A DNA stretch of 64,000 bases from Liolophura sinensis (taxonomy: Eukaryota; Mollusca; Polyplacophora; Chitonida; Chitonidae), in assembly GCF_032854445.1 (NCBI RefSeq), contig NC_088303.1, positions 27,941,265-28,005,264 on the forward strand, in the 5' to 3' direction. The notes below the pieces were generated by a model. That model saw nothing but the letters and a program-made list of their open reading frames with translations, had not been told where the DNA came from and searched no databases. Positions 12,101 through 20,700 of the stretch are shown here, piece after piece; positions within the stretch are counted from its first letter, which is position 1; each line of letters starts with the position of its first letter. A program made the position numbers and the translations under genes.

Positions 12101-15078
12101 CTTTTCACTTACACAACAGCAGCCAGTATTATGGTGGTAGGAAACTGGGCAAAGCCTGGGGGAAACCCACGACAATCTTCAGGTTGCTGGCAGACCTTCT
12201 CACGTATGAATGGAGAGGAGCCAGTATGAGCTAGACAGGAGGTCATCACATCAAATTTATCTAATGCAGTTTTACATGGATACATACCCACCCTAATCAT
12301 TACAAGTACATGGGGCAACATTGTCACGGAAAAGGTCATGTGTACATAAAACTACTCACACTTTGCAAAAACAACAGCCCTGGACCGTCCTTTTGACTAT
12401 AATGATGTATAAAACTTGGTGAAATATTGGGTGGGGAGGGGGAGGGGGGGACACATTTGTGACCTTGTTATATTGAAGTACATGTTTGTAATGAAGTGTG
12501 TTGTACTTATAATGAGGGAGAGATGAGATTCAAGGTCCTAAAAAATGTCTCCTTCTTTAATTCCAAGACAGTGCAGAATACTAAATGGCCAATTTAAATT
12601 GATCACAGATTTTTTTCCCTTCTTTATAATACCAAAAACGAGGAATATTTTTCACTGAATATGGGCATATGCATAGATTACATGCCTTGCGGTTGAGATG
12701 AAAGGATCTAATTGTGTGGGATGTGGGTGTTCTCCTCTGCAGTAGGTCTCCAGCTCCTCTCTGGCCAGTATGATATCCGCCACCAGACTGACCAGTTGGT
12801 TAGGATTTGGCTCTACACCGTCAGGGAATGACAACCCGTCCCCCAGGTCCAAAGTGTAACCCATCTGGTGCATGACGTATCTGCCTCCCTGTAACGACAA
12901 CAGTGCACTGTACACAAACGGTACTCGGCAAATGCCCGGCAGCACGACTCTGGCACCATTTTCTTGATGTCAAATGTTCCAATTCCAGTATATCAACATG
13001 ACATCACACCAAAGACATAACGATGTAACTGTTACAGTTGGAACTGATGTACTGTTATTGTAACATTGTAATGAGCAATGCGCTACAATAAAATTCTGAC
13101 ATAGCAATGGCTTGAGAGCCTGCTTCACACTAGAGCCACCTCAAGGGGTTAAAATATTTGCCATCTCCTCATTATACAACTCTATACATATAAAAAATAT
13201 GCAACAAAACTAAGAAAGGTGCATGCATGACTTGTATATTTTCTGAAAATCATCCTTTTTCCACCTGCTTGCCACATTTTATGGATTTACTTATTTTCAT
13301 TTATTTATTTTGATTGGTAGTTTACAAGGTACTCAAGAATATTTCACTGATACAACGGCAGCCTGCATTGAAGTGGGAAGAAATTGGGGAGAGCCCGGGG
13401 GAAACCAAGACCCTCCACAGGTTGCTGACAGACCTTCTCACGAACGGTTTATGGATTTACACCTTGAAGTACATTAAAATTATTTAACTGATAAACCTAA
13501 AATTTGGATCCAAAATGTGCTTTTTCAGAAGCAAAGAAATGTCATAAAACATTAATTTTAGTGATGAAACTTAAATTTTTTCAACGGGATACCAGTAGGA
13601 TAGCATCATAACTTCTAAACAAATCTCAAAACACCTCCCTAAGATCAACAGAGCTCTCAGAATCAGGCAGAATATGCTCATCATGGGCTCGTCATGATAT
13701 GGCTGAAATATTGCTGATGTCGCGTTAAGCCACATTCATTCACTCATTCATGGGCAAAACTTCAGGTTAATAATAAGTCATCCAGCTACTCATAAATTAG
13801 CATCAAAGATGCAAATGTAAAAGAGCAATATACAGGAACACAATTTTATAAGTAATTAGTGTGATAAAAGTTTTTAGTCCCATTCTTTTTCAGATATAAA
13901 AAATGTACAACAACATACAAACACAGTCATATAAACAAGTTTACATAATGAAACTGAATTACATGTAAATAAATGAATAAATAAAAGAAGGAAGATCTAA
14001 TAAATACATGTACAAACCTTAATAACATCCACTTTGTTGGCAAAGATTGGATTCTGGTATTTGATTAGTTTCCACTGAGCTGAACGATCTTTGGGAGGCC
14101 TCAGTAAGTGACGAGCATACTTCTCTAAGACTGTGAATGCTACAGGAAGTTTCTGAAGTTGTACCAGAGACTGAAAGAGCAGCACATTTAGGAGCTAGTA
14201 GGACAGGTTTTCTCAGCAGTACTAATTTACTTATTTATTTATTTATTTATTTATTTCAATGTTACTTAGCACGAGATGTCAGTCAGACTATGGGTGGAGG
14301 AAACAGGAGTGCAAGGGATAAACCACCGACCTTAGGCGACCTTATTGACAAACTTTCAGACTTGTGACATAAATATGCACACAGACAAGTAATCTGTACG
14401 AAAGTGAGACAGAACCAACAGTGACAAGAACTTCATCAATTACATGTGTTGCCACCAAAGCCACACTTGCAGTGAGAGCAGGGAAATCCATAAATTCCCT
14501 GTCCAAAGCCAGGTTTTAACCTGCATTTTGTGTGTCCAAGCCCTTGAAAGACAATCACATTATGATACTTGTGTGATAACTGACTTTTCCACATATAGTA
14601 TGTAATGACTTATTCCCAAGTGCACACACAGGGAAAATTCTGACTGCGCCATCATCAGAAATCCAAGACATTTAAAACTGATGTACAATGCATATCATAA
14701 AGGTAAGATTTAGGCCAACATGGCAAGGTCAAATCTAAATAAGCCTAACCATTTGTAGCAAAATTCTAAGTACCTCATTTACACATTTATCACTCCTTTC
14801 CTCCAGCTCTCTTCTGCTATTTTACTTTCATCAGAATCAATACAAGGGCATCTCAAACACACCAGACTTAAACAGTGACGAGCACATGTACAGCACTGTT
14901 GAACTTGTATTGGTACCTGACTATTTTCTTTCAGCAGCTGAATGAATTTCAAAATATCGTAACGCCGTTCTGCGGAGCATCCTGTGTCCATCAGCTGAAC
15001 GGCCGAGGACCTTGTATCCCTGTTTTGCCAGATGTCCTCTTGGAGCTGTACACGGCTCTTTCTCAACTCGGCCTCCAT
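130..15078 (-). CDS. RNF31: RNF31/HOIP-like E3 ubiquitin ligase, N-terminal part (11 coding exons; C-terminus beyond left edge)
   Basis: Catalytic subunit of LUBAC in known animals, making linear ubiquitin chains in NF-kB signalling. Coding exons on the minus strand: 15078-14917, 14170-14018, 12888-12686, 11271-11202, 8910-8826, 7319-7121, 5851-5734, 5260-4154, 3482-3108, 1858-1595, 402-130. All phases agree, giving 1003 codons. Seen: a PUB domain (about residues 60-165; LEKYARHLLRPP, GDGLSFPDG), a B-box-like Cys/His finger (about 228-262; CDICGE, CDEKWHRHP), one NZF (about 641-667; WECSHCTYLN then CLIC) and the UBA region (about 830-1003; PEELQIALEM, GDVEKALTDLQQAQLQP). Human HOIP has two NZFs after the first finger; I see one, inside a 369-codon, low-complexity exon. 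The RBR-LDD catalytic half is off the window. The ATG at 15078 is the first in frame. Intron 3 seems to be GC-AG. Orthology is inferred from remembered human HOIP motifs. Confidence 0.93.
721..800. repeat. Perfect 40-bp tandem duplication
   Basis: Two back-to-back identical 40-base copies beginning TTCTCGACATCTCTGTAACT, in RNF31 intron 10. A third copy starts (TTCTC) and then diverges. Confidence 0.9.
1015..1240 (-). mobile_element. Decayed SINE relics (families A and B)
   Basis: GTTTTATGGGTGGTGGAAAC with CAAGTTACTGACAAACCTTC (family B body, 1035-1115), followed at 1185-1240 by a family A tail (TTATTTACTTATTTGATCGG). Both are incomplete. In RNF31 intron 10. Confidence 0.45.
2035..3107. repeat. 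~65-bp minisatellite built from RNF31 exon 9 end plus splice donor (~16 units)
   Basis: About sixteen units of 63-67 bases run from the exon 9 donor (3107) into intron 9; exact 65-base spacing is visible at 2901, 2966 and 3031. Read on the gene strand, a typical unit has three parts: an exon-like 37-39 bases starting CAACTG, a donor-like GTATGTTGG, and a pyrimidine stretch ending in an acceptor-like CACAG or CGCAG. The first exon-like segment is the true end of exon 9 (QLDDGKKVIALLR). Several later segments are 39 bases and open in the same frame, for example QLVDGKRVIALLR and QLIDGKKVITFVW. The array clearly copied coding sequence and splice signals. Whether any unit is spliced is unknown. 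Confidence 0.9.
6120..6380. repeat. ~31-bp minisatellite in RNF31 intron 6
   Basis: Repeated motif GTGTCAATATGTGTGCAGCT followed by ACA(G/A)T-A-AT-AT, about eight degenerate copies. Related, more decayed copies reappear at about 6580-6730. Confidence 0.8.
6385..6440 (-). mobile_element. Head fragment of tRNA-derived SINE (family A)
   Basis: GCTAGCACACTAACCACTCG followed by GCCATAGAGGCCCC is the reverse complement of the tRNA-like head found on complete SINEs elsewhere in the window. No body or tail follows. Confidence 0.5.
7320..7745. repeat. ~34-bp CA/TG-rich minisatellite abutting RNF31 exon 6 acceptor
   Basis: Repeated motif GATACAAGTATCACACACAG with AACAGACCTGT, about twelve copies. It begins directly at the acceptor of exon 6 (AG at 7321-7320), so the TG-rich tract before that acceptor, on the gene strand, is the first repeat unit. 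Long reading frames across it are by-products of the repeat. Confidence 0.85.
7870..8515. repeat. 78-bp minisatellite in RNF31 intron 5 (~7 units)
   Basis: Units recur at 7965, 8043 and 8121, exactly 78 bases apart, and become more divergent toward 8500. The motif contains ACACAAACAAAAAGAAAAGA and TATGGAATGAAATAC. Because 78 is a multiple of three, both strands carry long stop-free frames of 26-residue repeats; these are not taken as genes. Confidence 0.9.
9445..9603 (+). mobile_element. SINE family A, 5'-truncated
   Basis: Starts in the body (GTGGGAAGGTCTGCCAGCAA) and ends in AATAAATAAATAAATAAAG. The tRNA-like head is missing. In RNF31 intron 4. Confidence 0.75.
9790..10165 (+). repeat. Two tandem copies of a dispersed tRNA-like repeat
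   Basis: The segments 9790-9945 and 10030-10165 share a core: GTATGACCTGGACCGGGTTT in one, GTCTGACCTGACCCGGGTTT in the other, each followed by GATCC and a reversed B-box-like end. A related core appears near 39,660. Probably a SINE family C or MITE-like remnant; family uncertain. Confidence 0.5.
10885..11035. repeat. 38-bp tandem repeat in RNF31 intron 4
   Basis: GATCAATTTATCATTTGAGT recurs at about 10928, 10966 and 11004 with 38-base spacing; degenerate copies flank it on both sides. Confidence 0.8.
11749..12011 (+). mobile_element. Full-length SINE family A with target-site duplication
   Basis: tRNA-derived SINE. The head carries an A-box-like TCTCAGTTGGTTAGCGC and a B-box-like GAGTTCAAGCCC, followed by the family body and an AATCAAATAAATAAATA tail. 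A perfect 13-base target-site duplication, TACAAAGTCAAGG, flanks it at 11736-11748 and 12012-12024, so the insertion is fairly young. In RNF31 intron 3. Confidence 0.92.
12076..12240 (-). mobile_element. SINE family A fragment
   Basis: Reverse-orientation tail TTATTTATTTATTTATTTGA, then the body down to the AGCCAGTATGAGCTAGAC region. The tRNA-like head is lost or diverged. Confidence 0.75.
13293..13445 (-). mobile_element. SINE family A fragment
   Basis: Tail TTTATTTATTTTGATTGGTA, then the body through CAGGTTGCTGACAGACCTTC. No head. In RNF31 intron 2. Confidence 0.7.
13680..13752 (+). mobile_element. SINE family C tail relic
   Basis: GGCTGAAATATTGCTGATGT, then CGCGTTAAGCCACATTCATTC and repeated ATTCACTC. 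This resembles the 3' end of mollusc-type SINEs with CATTCACTCATTC tails; only the tail is present. Confidence 0.5.
14222..14375 (-). mobile_element. SINE family B fragment
   Basis: A TTATTTATTTATTTATTTAT tail, then a body with GTCAGACTATGGGTGGAGGA and ATAAACCACCGACCTT. The same body words occur at 1030-1130, 45900-46060 and, reversed, in the 30-31 kb array. In RNF31 intron 1 just upstream of coding exon 2. Confidence 0.65.
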
Positions 15079-15153
15079 AATTTGATTGTGAGGAGTTCTA
15101 GTCGCAGGAATTGGCTCAGGGTCATATGACAGGTTGTGTGTGGTATTACATCC

Positions 15154-16223
15154 CTATGACATTTGTGAAAGCAAATGCACAAATATCAGTCATTTGTATG
15201 ACAAAAAATATTTATTTACTCGACTGTTATTTAATGCCATTAAATCAAGAATTTTTAACCTAATACATGAACAGAATGGACACAAGAACTAGTGCATATA
15301 CACACACACACATAGATGATTAATACATTAAGTCCCTGATATTAGTATGTATATATCAGTATGTATAGTCTCTGTCTGTCTTTCGCATAATTAGACTTTC
15401 TATACAATGAATCCACAAGTTATCCATGTTTAAAAGATGTCAAAACTTGCATGATAAACTCACCTTTAGCAATAATCCAGTCATTGAGAATCTTAAAATT
15501 CTGAAAGGTAAACTACTGATAACTAAATCTAAATTCTAGAGTACCTTCATATTTGAAGAGAGAAAAAAAAGGCCACAACAAAAAAAATTATCGACAAAAA
15601 GTTATGTTTGAAATACATTTCAAACAACCAGCATGATTTCAATTGCACAAAACAGCCAGTTTCAATTCAAAACATGGCAGACATTGGTTTGACTTTTGCG
15701 ATTTAAAAGTTCTAATACCTGGAATACAAATTTACCAAAGATAAAGACAGGTACCAGTTGTAAAGGTCAGTGAAATTGTCTATGTCGAATAGTTAGACAG
15801 CTATCCAGGGCTCTATTTAAGGAGAGTCCTGTACAAATGAGCAACTGTCCACACTCCAAGAAGTGACAGGTAGCTGTCAATTCCAGGTAGGGATCAGTTA
15901 GTAGTACATGTAGTTTACTGTCAGAACAGCCTACCAGAGTTTATGGGTGTGCAAATTTTCAAAGCGATAAATACTGCCATGGTAACGAAGAACTCTCGAG
16001 AACTCATATCTCTCAATGGCCCTATATATATACAATGTAGTGGTCTTCAACAATATATTTTGAGTTAAATGGAAATCAGAAAATTAAAAGCGACTATCAT
16101 ATTTAGGTTTACCGTGCCTTCTTGGGGTTAGTAAGTCCAGGAAAAATGTAAAGGATAACCTGTAGGCCCTATCTTAATTACAAAAGATTTTACACAATAG
16201 GAAAAGATTGTCTGAAGAAAAAA

Positions 16224-16271
<48 letters not shown>

Positions 16272-16740
16272 GAAATATGACAGCATGGAACTTACAATTA
16301 AAAATGGTTTCGCTGAATCAAAGTTAATTATTATAACCACTCTACCAACATTGTAAGCAATTACAATATATGATATTAGTATTATAAGTAGACCTTACTA
16401 TCGATTATTTACTGACACTGACATTTACCTGATAACCGTATTTTACAGAAAAATGGGATTAATTCATGTTTCAATTCAACAAGTTAAACTTCCATGCCTT
16501 AATTTCCTATCTGATATTCACGATCTACCAATGTCCGTCTAACAAGTAAATGTTACGATCTAAAAATAAAGGGGGAAGATATTTACATGTTGTTGTTGTA
16601 TTTCATATGAATCATCAATGGTCAAATTATACCTAAAGTTTTACAAAAAACTGCGACCGAGAAAGTTTGACATATTATCAAAGAATGGTTTTTCTTTAAC
16701 GTGGTGTTAGTCTCGATAACTGCCAACTAGAAAAACTTAC
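15154..16740 (-). other. Putative RNF31 first intron; only simple repeat seen
   Basis: No coding signal is visible. The main landmark is a pure TA dinucleotide run at about 16229-16267, preceded by an A-run. An intron here depends on the noncoding leader exon being real. Confidence 0.4.
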
Positions 16741-16840
16741 CGATGTGCTAACTGTTTAGTTTTTTCCGCAAGCGTCGATGAACAGTTTCGCCAGTCAGAA
16801 TGTCACTTCCTGGCACGGTAGTACGAGAGTCACCTCCCTT
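16741..16840 (-). promoter_or_regulatory. Probable RNF31 5' noncoding exon and promoter region
   Basis: On the minus strand a strong donor, ATCG|GTAAGTTTTT, ends at 16741. It matches an acceptor, CATAG|GGATG, that opens the start-codon exon at 15153. The 100 bases upstream of the donor hold no ATG, so this would be a noncoding leader exon. The 5' limit is a guess; the transcription start probably lies near 16.8-16.9 kb in relatively GC-rich DNA. Intron 1 would be 15154-16740. Inferred from splice signals only. Confidence 0.4.
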
Positions 16841-16841
16841 G

Positions 16842-17720
16842 GCTTCGTGGAATTTTTTGGTCAATTTTCACTTTCGATGTGATGGCGCGCTCTTACATGG
16901 TGACTAATAGAAAAGATGACCTGAGCCTCACAGTTTTGTCCTCTTCACACCTCAGACAAAATCTCTGCCGTCAAGTAAAATTAAGACAAAACTCTGAGAA
17001 AATCCTATGATATCCCGATGGTGTTAACAATGATAAGCCGTTGTACATGGGAAATTGCAATTTTTAGAATCTGGAATTAACCCCAGAAGGAATTAATTAA
17101 GCTACAATGGAATAACATTGTAGTGTTCTTATCCATTTCCTTCTGTGTTCTGCTGTAAAACTGGATTGCAGTTTGACTTGAGTTATACATATATTATTTA
17201 TTACGTAATATCAGAAGCCCATATCAATATGATCATATTGTATCCCTGAACATATGGAGAAATTATTGTGTTAATAATTTGCCTTCATAAAAATGTATCA
17301 TTTTATCTTAAATATCTCATTCTTCCCCAATTTTATAGTTATTTATTATCGATGGAACAACCAGGACTGCAACTCAAGCCCGAATTGTCGATGTCTGTGA
17401 ACGGGGAATCCCGGGAATTTCCAAAAGAGGATTGGGATCAGTCTCATTACACGCAGGGGGTATAGGGATTGGAACATAAGTAAAAGTATGTATAGGGACA
17501 TACTTATACAATTGATGTGACTAACATGACTAAAATCAATTTCGTGTGAGATTTTTTATGGATTTATGCAGATGAAGTGAACTTGCTATGTGTACCAGCG
17601 GATACAAACAAGATAATTTACATTTCACTGTGATAGTTAATTCCACTGTGTGAAAATGGGCTCGTCTAGTTCGCTGGGGTTGTATGGGAGGGCGCAACGT
17701 GGTGTTCCTTCTACAGAAAC
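16842..17720. promoter_or_regulatory. Divergent intergenic region between RNF31 and GCSH
   Basis: The two genes are transcribed away from each other across about 0.9 kb. CpG-containing blocks lie near the RNF31 side (about 16,850-16,890) and just before the GCSH ATG (about 17,660-17,720). A short open frame at 17353-17465 begins at an ATG and has no recognisable product. No TATA box or named factor site can be supported by eye. Confidence 0.45.
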
Positions 17721-20700
17721 ATGGCGACGACACTGGCGTTGAGAAGGTTGGTTTCGTGCGCAGGACAATTCCAACGACGTATTTACAGCCCAGCACATAC
17801 TGCTCAAACCATACGCAAAATCAGCGTGTCACAGAGATTGTATAATGGTGTGTATGATGCAGTCTTTGTGTTTAGGTACTGGTCGCAGGTTTTTTGTTAC
17901 ATCTACTGAAAACTTTTAGTTACCTAATAGGTAAATCTATGTAATTATTAAAAGATCATAGCTGCATTTAGGTTCTCCTAAGGGATGAGAGTTTCCTGTG
18001 CAATATTTTATTTATAGCTCGTAACGCGACTTGCTTGGCCTATTTAGTATTAATGTGTGACTGTCTTCTAGTTCAAGCTACATGTGGTAAGTAAAGGCTC
18101 ATATAACCAATGTTGAATATGTGGTGAAGCTAAATTAACTAGGCTAGAGGTCACCTTAATTCACCATATCTCGGTTACATACATTATCTCCATAGATTAA
18201 TTGTTTGTCAGAGTTACAGTTCATTAAATAAATGCAATCAAATTGATGACTATGTTTAGTTATTTATTAGAATTCCTTATGACATATATATATGTGCGTA
18301 TAGTGTACGTGCAACAGGTGTGTTACCACATTTAAATTAATGTATATACACTCTGATCGACTCTTAATACTTAAAGTAAGATAGTTTAAATGTGAAGTTC
18401 AAAATGTAATTTTTTAACATATAATGAACTGTGTTTAAGATAAGTGGGTCCTATATAGAATGAACATGTGAAAAAGATGAAAATATGTTGCAAATCAAAT
18501 TTATGAACTCAAATTTCAATTACCAGAGAGCAGTATGCAAAGTGTTGCATTCCTTTCCTGGCTCATTACCATAAAAAGACATTGAGATGTTGAAACATAT
18601 AAGTGGCACAGTTTCAAATGTACAAAATAACTTTTCCTGATTTAGTGATAGCATAATCTTTGGGTTAAAGAAAGTATATGTTTTAGCCTCATATGCTGGA
18701 GTATACAGGTCACCTCTTCATGAAATTCTACCTTCCCACTTCTGTCTTATATGTCCATCTTCTGAAACCTCCTATGACTACGGTGCTGTTTTCTCTCTTA
18801 CCTGTGTTGGCTTTTTGTCATATCACACCTCCTGTTACTCTTCACCTTATCACACCTGCTGTGACTTTTCACCTTCTCTGTCCAGCCTTGACTTCATCTC
18901 ATCACACTGGGCATTAAGTTTCACCTAATCATACCTTCTGTGACTCTTCACCTTATCACACCTGCTGTGATTTTTCACCTGGTGACACCTGTCTCTTCTT
19001 TTCACCTTATCACAGCCAATATGGCTTTTCACCTTGTCACACTTGCTGTGACTTTGACATCACACCTGCAATGACTTTTCACATCACCCCCATTATGACT
19101 CCTAACCTATCAAACACCTTCCATGCTACTTTACCTCACACCTGTTATGACCTAAAGCTAACCTCTCTGTGCATTCACTCTTTGGTACTTAGCATAAAGG
19201 GATGAGCCAAGTACTTGTAGAGCTTGTGTCATTATACTGTGACTGGAAGGAGTGTCCTGTCTGGTGTAATTGGCGTAGCATTCCATTGTGTTAGCACCAT
19301 AAATGTGTAGTGAACTGACCAAACTTATCTTGTAAGTCTGCATAAAACCACAATCAAATGTTCCCTCTCAGCGCTCCTGTCACTTAAACACTGCTTTCCT
19401 CTTTAAAACACTGAACCAGTTGTTTCCCCGCTTTATTCACCTGATGTGACTACCCCTTACAACACTTGCTATGTTCTCGATTTTCAAACCTCCTTTATAC
19501 ACCTGCTGTGACTACACCTTGTAACACCTGCTAGGCTTTCGGCTTTGAAACACTTACTATATTAATTGTATTCCACATTTACACATCTGCTATGCTCTCT
19601 GCCTTCAAACACCCATTATGTTCATTGTGATTACACCTACTAACACCGGCTATGCTTTTGGCCTTCACACCCCTACCATGTTAATTGTAATCCACCTGGT
19701 ATACACCTGCTGTGATTACACCCGTTAACACCGGCTATGCTTTTGGCCTTCACACCCCTACCATGTTAATTGTATTCCACCTGGTACACACCTGCTGTGA
19801 TTACACCCATTAACAATGGCTGTGCTTTTGGCCTTCACACCCCTACCATGTTAATTGTATTCACATTTACACACCTGCTGTGCGTTCGAAATTCAGACGC
19901 CTACAATATTCATTGCATCCCACATTTATACACCTGCTGTTCTCTCACCCTTCAAACACCTACCATGTTCATTGTACTCCACCTTTATACACCTGCTGAG
20001 ACTACACCTTGTAACACCTGCTAGGCCCTTGGCTGTCAAACACTTACCATGTGAATTGTTTTCCACCTTTGTACATCTGCTGTGCTCTTGACCTTCAAAC
20101 ACCTACCATGCTCATTGTATTTCACCTTTATACACCTGCTGTGACTACACCTTGTGACATCTGCTATGCCCTTAGCCTACAAACACCTACAATATTAATT
20201 GTTTCCAGATTTGTACATCTGCTGTGCTCTTGACCTTCAAACACCTACCATGTTCATTGTACTCCACCTTTATACACCTGCTGTGACTACACCTTGTAAC
20301 ACCTGCTAGGCTCTTGGCTGTCAAACACTTACCATGTGAATTGTTTTCCAAATTTGTACATCTGCTGTGCTCTTGACCTTCAAACACCTACCATGCTCAT
20401 TGTATTTCACCTTTATGTACCTGCTGTGACTACACCATTTAACACTTGACATGCTCTTATATTAAATACATATTACAAATTTAGCAATATAAATGTGTAA
20501 AAATTGCCATGGTATAACTTTAAAAAATCTTACAAATCCTGTACATGTGAATGTTAAACACATGATCTGGCCCCAGGTTCAAAAAGTAATCTTAAACTAA
20601 AGTTATAATTTCAAATCGTTTTAAGATGATTAGTTTTTATGCCACAAGGTCAAACTATTGTTTCACAACTTTAATTTAGGGTAAGTAATTGTACAAAACA

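Noticed and set aside
17353-17465. Short ORF beginning MEQPGLQLKPELSM upstream of GCSH
   Set aside because: No recognised family and no clear donor; kept only as a note in the promoter region.
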